From contig NZ_FXWI01000006.1 in the NCBI RefSeq assembly GCF_900177765.1, forward strand, positions 62,001 to 126,000: a DNA stretch of 64,000 nt, given 5' to 3'. The DNA is from Agreia sp. VKM Ac-1783. Its GTDB lineage: Bacteria; Actinomycetota; Actinomycetes; Actinomycetales; Microbacteriaceae. Below, one piece after another: positions 38,177 to 47,089 of the stretch. Position 1 is the stretch's first letter; each line of letters starts with the position of its first letter. The position numbers and the translations under genes were made by a program. The notes under the pieces are model-generated. The model searched no databases, was not told the DNA's origin, and saw only the letters and a list, made by a program, of their open reading frames with translations.

Positions 38177-39146
38177 GAAGAGAACCGGCCTCGGTCGAGG
38201 CATCGGCGCCCTCATTCCTACCAATGACGCGGTCGATTCCGAGGGGCGTCCTGGAGTTCGACCGGTGGACGTGTTCTTCGCCGATCGAGGAGACGCTGCT
38301 ACTCCCCCTCAGACAGACCTGATCGAGGTGCCCGGAGCGCGGCTTGCACACTTGGATCCCGCAGACATCGTGCCCAATGCAAAGCAGCCGCGGGCAGTCT
38401 TCAAAGAAGACGATCTCGCTGAACTCGTCGTGTCGATCCGGGAGATCGGCGTGCTTCAGCCCGTCGTTGTTCGGCCACTCCCCCTCGTTGCCGGCGAGAA
38501 GCCCAAGTACGAGTTGGTCATGGGAGAGAGGCGGCTTCGGGCGACGCGGCAGGTGGGCCTGGAGAGCATTCCGGCGATCGTCAAAGACACGGCCGACGAG
38601 AACATGCTTCGTGACGCCCTGCTCGAGAACCTCCACCGGTCTGAGCTCAACCCTCTCGAAGAGGCATCCGCGTACCAGCAGCTTCTGAGCGACTTCGGAA
38701 TCACCCAGGATGAGCTGGCGACACGGATCGGTCGGTCGCGACCACAGATCACGAATACCATTCGGCTGCTTCGCCTGCCCGCCGCGGTTCAGAAACGTGT
38801 CGCTGCGGGCGTTCTCAGCGCAGGGCACGCGCGCGCGGTGCTCTCTGCCGGAGATGCCGAGGCGATGACACGTCTCGCCGACAAGATCGTCAACGAAGAT
38901 CTATCTGTTCGTGCCGCGGAGGCTGCGGCGAGTGCTGCCCCGAAGCCGGCTAAGGCGAAGACCGTCGCTGGCGCGAAGCGCGGTCACCTCGATGAGATCG
39001 CCGACCGGCTCGGGGATCGGCTGGACACCCGCGTCAAGGTGAGCCTCGGTCGGTCCAAAGGTCAGATCGTCATTGATTTCGCTACGATCGGTGACCTGAA
39101 CCGCATCCTGGGCGAGTTGGGCGACAAGGGCTTCGGTCGCCCCTGA
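38166..39146 (+). CDS. parB: ParB/Spo0J chromosome-partitioning CTPase
   Basis: A 326-residue protein that loads at parS, clamps and spreads on DNA, and recruits SMC. Its N-terminal CTP-binding domain has PNAKQPRAVFKEDDLAELV and the GERRLRAT box (about residues 121-128). The central helix-turn-helix (LSDFGITQDELATRIGRSRP) reads parS, and the C-terminal dimerisation domain starts after an Ala/Lys linker. It opens with the Lys/Arg-rich KKRTGLGRGIGALI motif used for ParA contact. Four perfect parS sites lie within 5 kb, two of them just downstream. Confidence 0.97.
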   Translation: MATKKRTGLGRGIGALIPTNDAVDSEGRPGVRPVDVFFADRGDAATPPQTDLIEVPGARLAHLDPADIVPNAKQPRAVFKEDDLAELVVSIREIGVLQPVVVRPLPLVAGEKPKYELVMGERRLRATRQVGLESIPAIVKDTADENMLRDALLENLHRSELNPLEEASAYQQLLSDFGITQDELATRIGRSRPQITNTIRLLRLPAAVQKRVAAGVLSAGHARAVLSAGDAEAMTRLADKIVNEDLSVRAAEAAASAAPKPAKAKTVAGAKRGHLDEIADRLGDRLDTRVKVSLGRSKGQIVIDFATIGDLNRILGELGDKGFGRP

Positions 39147-39185
39147 GGCCAGCCTGCAGCGGCCCCGCGGCCGCGAGATACGCAA

Positions 39186-39217
39186 AACCCCGATGTTTCA
39201 CGTGAAACATCGGGGTT
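39186..39217. terminator. 32-bp perfect palindrome containing parS 3, likely parB terminator
   Basis: The parS core is extended on both sides to a perfect 32-bp palindrome, with arms AACCCCGATGTTTCAC and GTGAAACATCGGGGTT, 39 bases past the parB stop. As RNA it would make a strong GC-capped hairpin. The following bases GCGTCGTT are only weakly T-rich. Termination is inferred; the DNA palindrome is certain. Confidence 0.6.
39194..39209. other. parS site 3
   Basis: A perfect 16-bp TGTTTCACGTGAAACA inside a larger palindrome downstream of parB. Confidence 0.95.
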
Positions 39218-39239
39218 GCGTCGTTAACGGCGAAGGCAA

Positions 39240-39255
39240 TGTTTCACGTGAAACA
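39240..39255. other. parS site 4
   Basis: A perfect 16-bp TGTTTCACGTGAAACA, 46 bp from site 3 (start to start) and 13 bases from the end of the leftward Ddl-like gene. Confidence 0.95.
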
Positions 39256-39268
39256 TGCCGGTTGCGGG

Positions 39269-40231
39269 TCAGGCAGAATCGTCTGCGATTGCCTTCTCGC
39301 CGAGAGCCTCGTAGACCTCGCCGAGGTTGAGCCCCGCCGCCTGAATGGCCTGCGGTACCAGGGAGGTCTCCGTCAGCCCGGGAAGTACGTTGGCTTCGAG
39401 GAACCAGACAACGCCGTCGTCGTCGATGATGAGGTCGACGCGCGATATGTGTCGCAGGGCGAGCGTCTTGTGAATGGAGAGCGCGGTGGACTGAGCCAAC
39501 TCGGTGATCTCGGCCGATAGACGCGCGGGAGTGAAGAAGCGGGTCTCCCCCGCGTTGTATCGCGCGTCGTATCCGTAGACGCCGAGGCGGGGCTCGATCT
39601 CGACAGCGGGCAATGCGAATGGACCGTCGCCCGTGTCGATGATGCCGACAGAGATCTCGGTGCCCGATACGCGGCGCTCGATCAACGCGACGTCGCCGTA
39701 GGTGTAGGCCTCGACGACTCCGCGACGCAGATCATCGGTGTCTGCGACCATCGAGACTCCCTGAGCCGACCCACCCTGGGCTGGCTTCACGACGAGGTCG
39801 GTGCCGAACTGACTGGCGACGCGATCGAGAACCTGTGCCGAGCCCAGTTCGCGGAACGTGTCGCGAGGAAGCGTGATGGACTCAGGCGTGGAGAATCCGG
39901 CGCGCGCCACGATGACCTTGGCCGTGGGCTTGTGCCAGGCCAGCCGACTGGAGCCGGGCTGAGAGCCGACGTAGGTGATCTCGAGCGCATCCAGGAGCGC
40001 TCTCAGAGCGCCGTCCTCACCGCTCGCACCGTGGAGGGCCGGCCAGACGACGTCGGGACGGTTGGACTCGAGGTAGGACAGGAGTGTGGCATCCGGCTCC
40101 CGCAGAATGACGGTGTGTCCACGATCGAGCAGGCCGTCGGCCACGCGGCGACCAGAGCGAAGAGAGACGTCGCGCTCGTGCGAGATGCCTCCGGCCAGAA
40201 CGACAACGGTACGAGAGGTCACGGTATTCAT
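39269..40231 (-). CDS. D-alanine--D-alanine ligase family protein (ATP-grasp)
   Basis: A 320-residue ATP-grasp ligase. Motifs of D-Ala-D-Ala ligases are present: N-terminal VVVLAGGISHERDVSLRSG, HGASGEDGALRALLDA, the phosphate loop KPAQGGSAQGV and the metal-binding R-V-D-L-I-I-D with W-F-L-E-A-N-V-L-P-G-L-T. It would join two D-alanines for the peptidoglycan stem. Second Ddl-like copies with different roles exist in Actinobacteria, so I do not give a symbol. It follows the aminotransferase by 2 bases and ends 13 bases from parS 4. Confidence 0.88.
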   Translation of the reverse strand: MNTVTSRTVVVLAGGISHERDVSLRSGRRVADGLLDRGHTVILREPDATLLSYLESNRPDVVWPALHGASGEDGALRALLDALEITYVGSQPGSSRLAWHKPTAKVIVARAGFSTPESITLPRDTFRELGSAQVLDRVASQFGTDLVVKPAQGGSAQGVSMVADTDDLRRGVVEAYTYGDVALIERRVSGTEISVGIIDTGDGPFALPAVEIEPRLGVYGYDARYNAGETRFFTPARLSAEITELAQSTALSIHKTLALRHISRVDLIIDDDGVVWFLEANVLPGLTETSLVPQAIQAAGLNLGEVYEALGEKAIADDSA

Positions 40232-40233
40232 CC

Positions 40234-41553
40234 CTAGTTTGTGTTGGGCGGTGGTGCTGTGTAGTTGTCATCGCGGCGGATTGCGGTGAGCGGGCCCGTG
40301 GCCGAGAACGACTCGAGCAGGTCTCTCTCCGCATTGATGACACTCGTGAGACGGCGAATGCCGAGCTTGATCTGCTCGGGAGTCGGGTAGCAGAACGAAA
40401 GACGGATGTTGTTGCGGCCCTGACCATCTGCGAAGAACGCGGTGCCGGGCGTGTAAGCGACCAACTCCGTGACAGCCCTCGGCAGCATCTGCTTGGAATC
40501 GAGGTAGTCGGGTAGCGTGAGCCAGACGTAGAAGCCGCCGTTGGGGTTCGTCCAGCTCAGATCGGGCAGGTACTCGGTCAGCGCCGAGAGCATCGTCTCT
40601 TTGCGTTCCTTATAGATGCCACGGAACCGATCGATCTGGCCCTTCCAGTCGGCGGTGTCGAGATACTGGCTGATGATCATCTGGCTGAAGGAGCTCGGAC
40701 TGAGCACGGCGGCCTCATTGGCGAGGATCAGCTTCTCGCGAATGGCATGCGGCGCGAGCGCCCATCCCACACGGAATCCGGGCGCGAGGGTCTTCGAGAA
40801 CGTGCCCAGGTAGATGACACCGTCGGTTTCGAGTGACCGGATGGCCGCGGGCGGCTTCTCTTCGAAGTACAGCAGGCCGTAGGGGTTGTCCTCGAGAACG
40901 AGAATGCCCTCTGACCTGCAGATTTCGAGGATCTCGACGCGACGCTCCCAGCTGAGGGTGACGCCAGCGGGATTGTGGAAGGTGGGAATCGTGTAGAGGA
41001 ACTTGATGCGCTTGCCGGCTCGTTTGAGTCCGGCGATGTGCTCTCGCAGCGCCTCGGGGATCAGGCCGTGTTCGTCCATGGGAACGTGTTCGATCTCGGC
41101 CTGGTACGACTTGAAGATGACGACGGCCGTGACGTAGCTGGGGCCCTCCGAGAGCACCACGTCGCCCGGGTCGAGGAACAGTTTGCTGACAAGCTCGAGG
41201 GCGTGCTGAGAACCGGTCGTGACGACGACATCGTCGACACCCGCTTTGATGCCCTCGAGCGCCATGACGTCGAGGATCTGCTCACGCAGCGCAGGAACTC
41301 CCTGACCCGACCCGTACTGAAGTGCGGCCGCGCCCTGGTTCGACATGACGCGATTCATGGCGTCGGTGACGAGGTCTTGGGGAAGACCCGAGACGAAGGG
41401 CATGCCACCCGCCAGAGAGACGACCTCGGGGCGGGATGCCACGGCGAACAGTGCACGCACCTCTGATGCTGCCAGGCCCGCCGCGCGGGCGGCGTAGTTG
41501 CCGTACCACGGGTCGAGGTTGTTTCCTGAGCCACTTCGAGTGTTGTCGTTCAC
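40234..41553 (-). CDS. PLP-dependent aminotransferase, class I/II (2-aminoadipate aminotransferase-like)
   Basis: A 439-residue fold type I aminotransferase with the PLP-binding Lys in GTFSKTLAPGFRVGW, the substrate region GSQHALELVSKLFLDPGD and the C-terminal NNIRLSFCYPTPEQI. It resembles LysN-like and valine/aromatic aminotransferases related to the MocR catalytic domain, but there is no DNA-binding N terminus, so it acts as an enzyme. The GTG at 41553 is preferred because AGGAAG lies 5 bases upstream; a GTG 6 bases earlier has no spacing. It is followed directly by the Ddl-like gene, with which it forms an operon. The substrate is not known. Confidence 0.88.
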   Translation of the reverse strand: MNDNTRSGSGNNLDPWYGNYAARAAGLAASEVRALFAVASRPEVVSLAGGMPFVSGLPQDLVTDAMNRVMSNQGAAALQYGSGQGVPALREQILDVMALEGIKAGVDDVVVTTGSQHALELVSKLFLDPGDVVLSEGPSYVTAVVIFKSYQAEIEHVPMDEHGLIPEALREHIAGLKRAGKRIKFLYTIPTFHNPAGVTLSWERRVEILEICRSEGILVLEDNPYGLLYFEEKPPAAIRSLETDGVIYLGTFSKTLAPGFRVGWALAPHAIREKLILANEAAVLSPSSFSQMIISQYLDTADWKGQIDRFRGIYKERKETMLSALTEYLPDLSWTNPNGGFYVWLTLPDYLDSKQMLPRAVTELVAYTPGTAFFADGQGRNNIRLSFCYPTPEQIKLGIRRLTSVINAERDLLESFSATGPLTAIRRDDNYTAPPPNTN

Positions 41554-41661
41554 GCGCACTTCCTGGGTCGAGACCGAAATTCCATACTAACCAGCCCCGG
41601 GCGTGTCGAACGCCGGGCCGGGCGCATCCCAAGCCACAGGCATCCAGGTGGCCTTTAACGA

Positions 41662-41696
41662 CGTCGGGCCCCCTGCGAGATGCAAGGGGCCCGACG
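41662..41696 (-). terminator. Hairpin terminator downstream of trxA
   Basis: An 11-bp perfect stem (CGTCGGGCCCC at 41662-41672 with GGGGCCCGACG at 41686-41696) with a 13-base loop, 12 bases past the trxA stop on the leftward strand, followed by TTAAAGG. It also shields the leftward aminotransferase gene further on. Confidence 0.75.
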
Positions 41697-41708
41697 AACG
41701 AGCGGATG

Positions 41709-42035
41709 CTACGCGATGAAGTCTGCGAGGTCCTTCTCGAGTGCGGCCTTGGGCTTGGCGCCGATGATGGTCTTGACGACCTCGCCGCCCTTGTAGACCT
41801 TGAGCGCGGGGATCGACGTGATCATGTACTTCGCAGCGGTCTGCGGGTTGTCGTCGACGTTGAGCTTGACGACCTCGATCTTGTCACCGTGCTCGTCGGC
41901 GATCTGGTCGAGGATGGGGCCGACTGCGCGACAGGGGCCACACCATTCGGCCCAGAAGTCGACCAGGATCGGCTTGTCGGACTGGAGAACGTCTGCATCG
42001 AAGCTGGCGTCGGTAACTGCCTTGGCGTTGGACAT
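41709..42035 (-). CDS. trxA: Thioredoxin
   Basis: A 108-residue thioredoxin with the active site WCGPC (Cys32, Cys35), the cis-Pro loop ITSIPALKVYKGGEVV and typical length. It reduces disulfides in cytosolic proteins and is itself reduced by the TrxB encoded 26 bases upstream. The pair lies in the trxB-trxA order downstream of murJ, as in other Actinobacteria. It ends at a strong hairpin. Confidence 0.97.
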   Translation of the reverse strand: MSNAKAVTDASFDADVLQSDKPILVDFWAEWCGPCRAVGPILDQIADEHGDKIEVVKLNVDDNPQTAAKYMITSIPALKVYKGGEVVKTIIGAKPKAALEKDLADFIA

Positions 42036-42061
42036 GATTGCTTCTTTCTGTGGGATGAAAA

Positions 42062-43039
42062 CTAGTTGACGGGAATGAGTTCTTCGGCGGCGGCGTCAGG
42101 CGTGACGTGCGCCGCTTGGGCTAAACCCGCGAGGTAGTGCTCCGCGTCGAGAGCGGCGACCGTACCGGACGCGGCCGCGGTGACGGCCTGGCGGTAGGTG
42201 TCGTCGACGACATCGCCGGCAGCGAAGACGCCGGTGAGGTTGGTCTTCGAGCTGCGGCCGTCGACGGCGATGGTTCCGGATGCCGTGAGCTCGAGCTGGC
42301 CGTGAACGAGATGAACCCGCGGGTCGTTGCCGATGGCGACGAACAGACCCTGAACAGCGAGCTCGCTCTGCTCGCCCGAGACGGTGTTGCGGAGAGTGAG
42401 AGCTTCGACAGCGTTCTCACCGGAGATGCCGACGACCTCGGAGTTCCAGACGAACTCGATCTTCTCGTTGTCGAAGGCGCGCTGCTGCATGATCTTGGAT
42501 GCGCGGAGCGTGTCTTTGCGGTGTACGAGGTAGACCTTGTCGGCGAAGCGGGTGAGGAAGGTCGCCTCCTCCATGGCCGAGTCGCCACCACCGATGACGG
42601 CGATGGTCTTGGTCTTGAAGAAGAAGCCGTCGCAGGTGGCACACCACGAGACGCCTCGGCCACTCAGGCGCTCTTCGTCTTCGATGCCCAGCTTGCGGTA
42701 GGCGGAACCGGTGGCGAAGATGACCGACAGGGCCTCGTGCTCTCCGCTGTACCCCGTGCTCACCTTCTTGATGTCGCCAGTGAGGTCGACGCTCGTGACG
42801 TCGTCGAGAAGCACCTCGGTGCCGAACTTCTCTGCCTGCTCCTGGAGTTTGCCCATGAGTTCGGGACCCTGGATGCCCTCGGGGAAGCCGGGGAAGTTCT
42901 CGACGTCGGTGGTCTTCATCAGTTCGCCGCCGGCCTCGACACTCGAGGCGATCAGAAGCGGGTTGAGCCCCGCCCGGGCAGCATAGATGGCCGCGGTATA
43001 TCCGGCAGGACCGGATCCGATGATGATGATGTCGCGCAC
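42062..43039 (-). CDS. trxB: Thioredoxin reductase
   Basis: A 325-residue NADPH-dependent flavoenzyme that reduces thioredoxin. It has the FAD motif IIIIGSGPAGYTAAIYAARAG, redox-active CATC (Cys133, Cys136), the NADPH motif GGGDSAMEEA and the second FAD motif GVFAAGDVVD. The start codon is GTG at 43039. It is the first gene of the trxB-trxA unit, 125 bp after murJ, so it may have its own promoter in that gap. Confidence 0.97.
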   Translation of the reverse strand: MRDIIIIGSGPAGYTAAIYAARAGLNPLLIASSVEAGGELMKTTDVENFPGFPEGIQGPELMGKLQEQAEKFGTEVLLDDVTSVDLTGDIKKVSTGYSGEHEALSVIFATGSAYRKLGIEDEERLSGRGVSWCATCDGFFFKTKTIAVIGGGDSAMEEATFLTRFADKVYLVHRKDTLRASKIMQQRAFDNEKIEFVWNSEVVGISGENAVEALTLRNTVSGEQSELAVQGLFVAIGNDPRVHLVHGQLELTASGTIAVDGRSSKTNLTGVFAAGDVVDDTYRQAVTAAASGTVAALDAEHYLAGLAQAAHVTPDAAAEELIPVN

Positions 43040-43164
43040 GTGCGTGTCAGCTCCTTGGAAAGGGTGTCGCGAGACGGCCTGGTGAGGCCCTCACTTGACG
43101 GGTACAACCCATCCTATTCCGCGGATATTCCGCCGTCAGGGGACAGCGGAGAGCTGGCCGCAAA

Positions 43165-44805
43165 CTAGGAGGTACGGCGCAGACGCGCGAGCAACGGGGT
43201 GAGGGCGTCGTTGAGCTCGGGCGACTTCACCAGCCTCAGCACGCCGATGTAGAGGAGCGACATCACGAGTCCGATCACGATCATCGAGATGACGGAACCG
43301 GGCACGGTGGCGCTGGCGAAGCCCTCGGAATCGGTGACCCGGAACAGAGCAGCGAGCACGAGGCCCGCTCCGAGGGTCGGGATGGCGGCGATGGCGAAAC
43401 GCACGAGGCTGCGGGCGACGCCCGATCCTCCCCCTCCCCCGAGTCTGCGACGAATGAGAATAACGGCAAGGACTGCCTGAAGCGTGCCGGCGATCGACAT
43501 GACGACGGCCACGGCGAAGCCCACGAATTCCTTGGGCACGAAGAACAGAACGACAATCGCGCCCAGCGAGAAGACGACGGCCTGGAAGACCGTGACGTAG
43601 AACGGCGTCCTCGTATCGCCCAGGGCGAAGAATCCTCTGAAGACGACGAACAGGATGCTGAACGGGGGCAAGCCGATGAGGAACCCGATCACCACGTTGC
43701 CCATCGCGAGCTGGTCGGAGAAGGTCCTCGTGAAGAACCCGCTGAACGTGTACGCGACCGCGATGAGCACCACGGTGGCGAGCACCATGATCAGGGTGAT
43801 CACACGAATGGATGCGGACAGATCTCGTCGAACTCCGTCCAGATCACCCGAACTCGCGTGCTGGCTCATGCGAGTGAAGTAGGCGGTGGCCACGGAGACG
43901 GCGACGATCGAGTGCGGCAGCATGAAGATGAGCCAGGCGTTCGACAGCACGAACGTCGAGACATCGTTGCCCGAGGCCGTGAGAACCACGTTCGTCTCCA
44001 CGAGGCCGGCGAGCTGCGTGACGACGAGCATTCCGAACGTCCAGCTCGCGATGCGCCCGGCCTGACCGAGTCCGACTCCGCGCCAACGGAAATCCGGACT
44101 GAATGTCAGACCGACTCGACGCCAGAAGACGAAGAGGATCAGACCCTGCACGGCGACGCCCAAGGTCGCGGATCCGGCCAGCACGGCCACCTTGTCGGGA
44201 GTCCAGAAGTCGAGTCTGAGGGTCGAGTCCTCTCCGGGCGAGAAGAGCAGATTGAACGCGACGAGACCGACGATGGCGACGACATTGTTCAGTACCGGCG
44301 CCCACGTGAACGGACCGAAGGAGTTGCGGGCGTTGAGAACCTCGCCGAGCACGGAGTACAGGCCGTAGAAGAAGATCTGGGGCAGGCACCAGTAGGCGAA
44401 GGCGATCGCGAGAGCCGTCTGGCCCGGAGGCATGGTGAACCCCGCCAAGGTGACCAGCACCGGCGCGAGCAGGGTCGCTATGAGAGTGGCTACTCCGAGA
44501 ACGGCTAGAGCCAGGGTCACGAGCTTGTTGATGTAACCGCGCCCGCCGTCGGCATGGCTGGCCGCTTTGACGATCTGAGGCACGAGAACCGCGTTCAAGA
44601 CCCCGCCCGCCACGATGACGAAGACCGTGTTGGGGAGCTGGTTAGCGACGGCGAAGGCGTCTGTCCCGAGGCCGGTGGCTCCGATGGTCTGGGCAAGCAC
44701 GAGCGCCTTGACGAAGCCCAAGACACGGGACACTGTCGTTCCCGAGGCCAGAATGGCGCTCGCCCGGCCCAGATTCGGTCCGGATTTGGTGGGAGTGTCA
44801 GCCAC
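43165..44805 (-). CDS. murJ: MurJ/MviN lipid II flippase
   Basis: A 546-residue MOP-superfamily flippase with about 14 membrane spans that moves lipid II across the membrane for peptidoglycan synthesis. The N-terminal LGRASAILASGTTVSRVLGF and the AFAVANQLPNTVFVIVAGG segment are typical. The long mycobacterial MviN with a C-terminal pseudokinase is not seen here: the protein ends after the last spans. The GTG at 44805 has GAGGAG 4 bases upstream and overlaps the end of the DUF6049 gene by 8 bases, so I prefer it over a start 16 codons further up. Confidence 0.94.
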   Translation of the reverse strand: MADTPTKSGPNLGRASAILASGTTVSRVLGFVKALVLAQTIGATGLGTDAFAVANQLPNTVFVIVAGGVLNAVLVPQIVKAASHADGGRGYINKLVTLALAVLGVATLIATLLAPVLVTLAGFTMPPGQTALAIAFAYWCLPQIFFYGLYSVLGEVLNARNSFGPFTWAPVLNNVVAIVGLVAFNLLFSPGEDSTLRLDFWTPDKVAVLAGSATLGVAVQGLILFVFWRRVGLTFSPDFRWRGVGLGQAGRIASWTFGMLVVTQLAGLVETNVVLTASGNDVSTFVLSNAWLIFMLPHSIVAVSVATAYFTRMSQHASSGDLDGVRRDLSASIRVITLIMVLATVVLIAVAYTFSGFFTRTFSDQLAMGNVVIGFLIGLPPFSILFVVFRGFFALGDTRTPFYVTVFQAVVFSLGAIVVLFFVPKEFVGFAVAVVMSIAGTLQAVLAVILIRRRLGGGGGSGVARSLVRFAIAAIPTLGAGLVLAALFRVTDSEGFASATVPGSVISMIVIGLVMSLLYIGVLRLVKSPELNDALTPLLARLRRTS

Positions 44806-46969
44806 GCGGCTCCTCGATGATCTCGGTGTTATCGCCCTCTGCCGGGGCGGCACGATTGCGTCGGCGCTTCACATAGAGGCGAATGGCGGCGAAGATCAGA
44901 AGGGCGCCGACGACGCTTCCCACGAGCCACGAGCCCGCCACCTCCCAGTCGGCCGAGACGTTGACAGGAATGAAGGTGGGCTGCTGCGAGACGAGAACGC
45001 CGGTGGGGCTCACCAGTTCGGCTCGAACGATGGTGTCGCCGTTCGCCACGCCCGCGGTGATCGGAACCTTGGCCCGCTTGCTCGACGCGGCCTCGACCGT
45101 GATGGTGACCTCGGGCTGAACGACGAGTCTGAAGTTGGACGGCGAGAGGCGCACCGTGACAGTGACCGGGTAGGGCAGATTGTTCTGCACCAGCACCGTC
45201 ATGTCGCCGCTGTTGCTGACGAGAATGATGGGAGAACCCGCGACGATCGAGACAGAGCTCAGGGTCTGGGCGGAGCGCTCCGTCTGATCCTGCACCGCCA
45301 CGTTCCACCCACCAGAGTTCGACGCCCACGAGTTGGCCAGAAGCGACAGGATGTTCGCGCGATTCTCGCCGAGCAGCTTCGTCGGGTCGGTGATGATGCT
45401 CGAGAACGCAGCGACCTGGTTCTCGGATGCGAGCAGCGCTGTGACGGCGCTGGTTCGTTCGGCGGGCTCGGGCTGGTCGACGACCGTGGCCTCGGTCGCC
45501 GGCGTCTGCGCGGCGAAGCCGTCGAACGATGTCGTCGACGACCAACTGAGCGAGTCGAGTGAGGTCAACGCGTCGGCCAATGCCGTTCCGTCGGCGGGGG
45601 CGGCGCGGTCGAGAGTGGCCAGCACGGTCTGCGGCGTTCCGCCGTCTTCGCTCGCGACGACCGCAAGAGAAGACGCGAGATCGGAGAGCGACCGCTGCCG
45701 GTCTGTCGCCGTGAGGGCTCCTGCCGCGTTGCGGAGGGCCTGAGAGACCATGTCGTCGGAGACGAGAACGGTGCTGTCACCAGAGCGGACGACGCCGGCG
45801 GAGGGCTCTCCCGACGCGACGGCGACGTTCGACGACGACAGGATCGATGTCGTGAGACCGTTGCCCGCGAAGTAGGGCAGATCGGTGGGAGCGACGGTGT
45901 TGTCTCGTGGCCACGCGATCGACGTGCCCGTGTAGTTCCACGCGAGCAGCGCGCTCGTGTCGGGCACGGCATCCGGTGCCGGACTCGGGCTGGGCGTCGG
46001 CGAATTCGTCGCATCGACGCCCGGGTCGACCGCGGTCGTGCCGTTGACCGGGGTGGGAGTCGCCGTCGGAGCGGCAGCGCCCGTGAAGTTCGCCGGGTCG
46101 AGGGCATAGTCGAACGAGGTGGGGGCGAGGATCTGTGGTGCGCCTCCCTGACTCATCGCGGCCACATCGGCGTCGCCGTAGCTGAGCGGGTAGATGGGGT
46201 TCGAAGCCCCCTTCAGGCGGTCGAGCCACGCGGTGGCGGTCGACGGAGCGGCGCTTCCGAGTGCGCGAATCGACGCGATGATGCGGGGGTCGATCAGGAT
46301 GCCGACGGGCCGGCCGATGACCGAGTCGAGTTCGCGGGTGAGTATGCCGTTGTCGGCCGTGATGGTGGCGAGAGTGGCCTCGGGAATCAGTCCCGTCTGT
46401 CCGGGCTGGGTGGTGATGGGGATGGCGACGGCCACCTGTGCGCGTTCCGGTGCGTCTTGGCCGTTGAAGACGAGCGAGGAGTGCGAGACGGATTCGGTCC
46501 CGTCGGATCGTTCTACCGTTCCCGTGATGCCACGGACGCCCCACTCGTCGAGGGTCACGTCTGCGGCCGGGATCACTGCCTGCACGATGTGCTGCTCGCC
46601 GGGCTGCAGAGCGGGAACGGGGACCGCGGTGATGATGGCGTCGGAGTCGACGGTCGACTCGGTGGTGGGAGGGGTGAGCCATTCCGTCAACTCGGACCGG
46701 GTCGATATGACCTCGCGATCGAGAGCGACCTGCAGGGTGGACGCGTCGATGGTCGCGGAGCCGGTGTTGGTGACCGCCGCGGTGACCGTGACGTCGGCGC
46801 CGGGCTGCACCACTCCCCCGTTAGCGGGCGCGAGAACAAGCTGCACGGGCTCGCCGGCAGCGCTGGCGGGCCCCGCGACCGGCACGATTCCCAGCATCGA
46901 CGATGCCACCACTCCCAGGCCCAGAAGGGCGGGGAGGGCGCGCAGGCGTCGGGAGGAAGGCGGTTTCAT
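44798..46969 (-). CDS. DUF6049 family secreted/membrane-anchored protein
   Basis: A 723-residue protein with a signal peptide (basic start, hydrophobic 13-32, cleavage near A-S-A-A), a large extracytoplasmic part rich in Thr, Ala, Ser and Pro that includes a Thr-Pro-rich linker near 300-330, a beta-rich segment near 600-670, and a C-terminal membrane span (WLVGSVVGALLIFAAIRLYV) followed by KRRRNR. It matches in size and place the actinobacterial family next to murJ (Rv3909 in mycobacteria), whose function is not established. Overlap with murJ suggests a joint role in envelope biogenesis. It is divergent from the CCA-adding enzyme gene. Confidence 0.88.
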   Translation of the reverse strand: MKPPSSRRLRALPALLGLGVVASSMLGIVPVAGPASAAGEPVQLVLAPANGGVVQPGADVTVTAAVTNTGSATIDASTLQVALDREVISTRSELTEWLTPPTTESTVDSDAIITAVPVPALQPGEQHIVQAVIPAADVTLDEWGVRGITGTVERSDGTESVSHSSLVFNGQDAPERAQVAVAIPITTQPGQTGLIPEATLATITADNGILTRELDSVIGRPVGILIDPRIIASIRALGSAAPSTATAWLDRLKGASNPIYPLSYGDADVAAMSQGGAPQILAPTSFDYALDPANFTGAAAPTATPTPVNGTTAVDPGVDATNSPTPSPSPAPDAVPDTSALLAWNYTGTSIAWPRDNTVAPTDLPYFAGNGLTTSILSSSNVAVASGEPSAGVVRSGDSTVLVSDDMVSQALRNAAGALTATDRQRSLSDLASSLAVVASEDGGTPQTVLATLDRAAPADGTALADALTSLDSLSWSSTTSFDGFAAQTPATEATVVDQPEPAERTSAVTALLASENQVAAFSSIITDPTKLLGENRANILSLLANSWASNSGGWNVAVQDQTERSAQTLSSVSIVAGSPIILVSNSGDMTVLVQNNLPYPVTVTVRLSPSNFRLVVQPEVTITVEAASSKRAKVPITAGVANGDTIVRAELVSPTGVLVSQQPTFIPVNVSADWEVAGSWLVGSVVGALLIFAAIRLYVKRRRNRAAPAEGDNTEIIEEPRG

Positions 46970-47089
46970 AGGTGCTCTCGTCGAAGACGCATGAGATGCG
47001 GCCTCGCGTAGATTCTAGGTTGCGAAGGCTGAAAGCATGGGAGGCCGCTCTGCCAGCGACCTCTTCGTGCGCCTCGGTAAACTGTGGGC

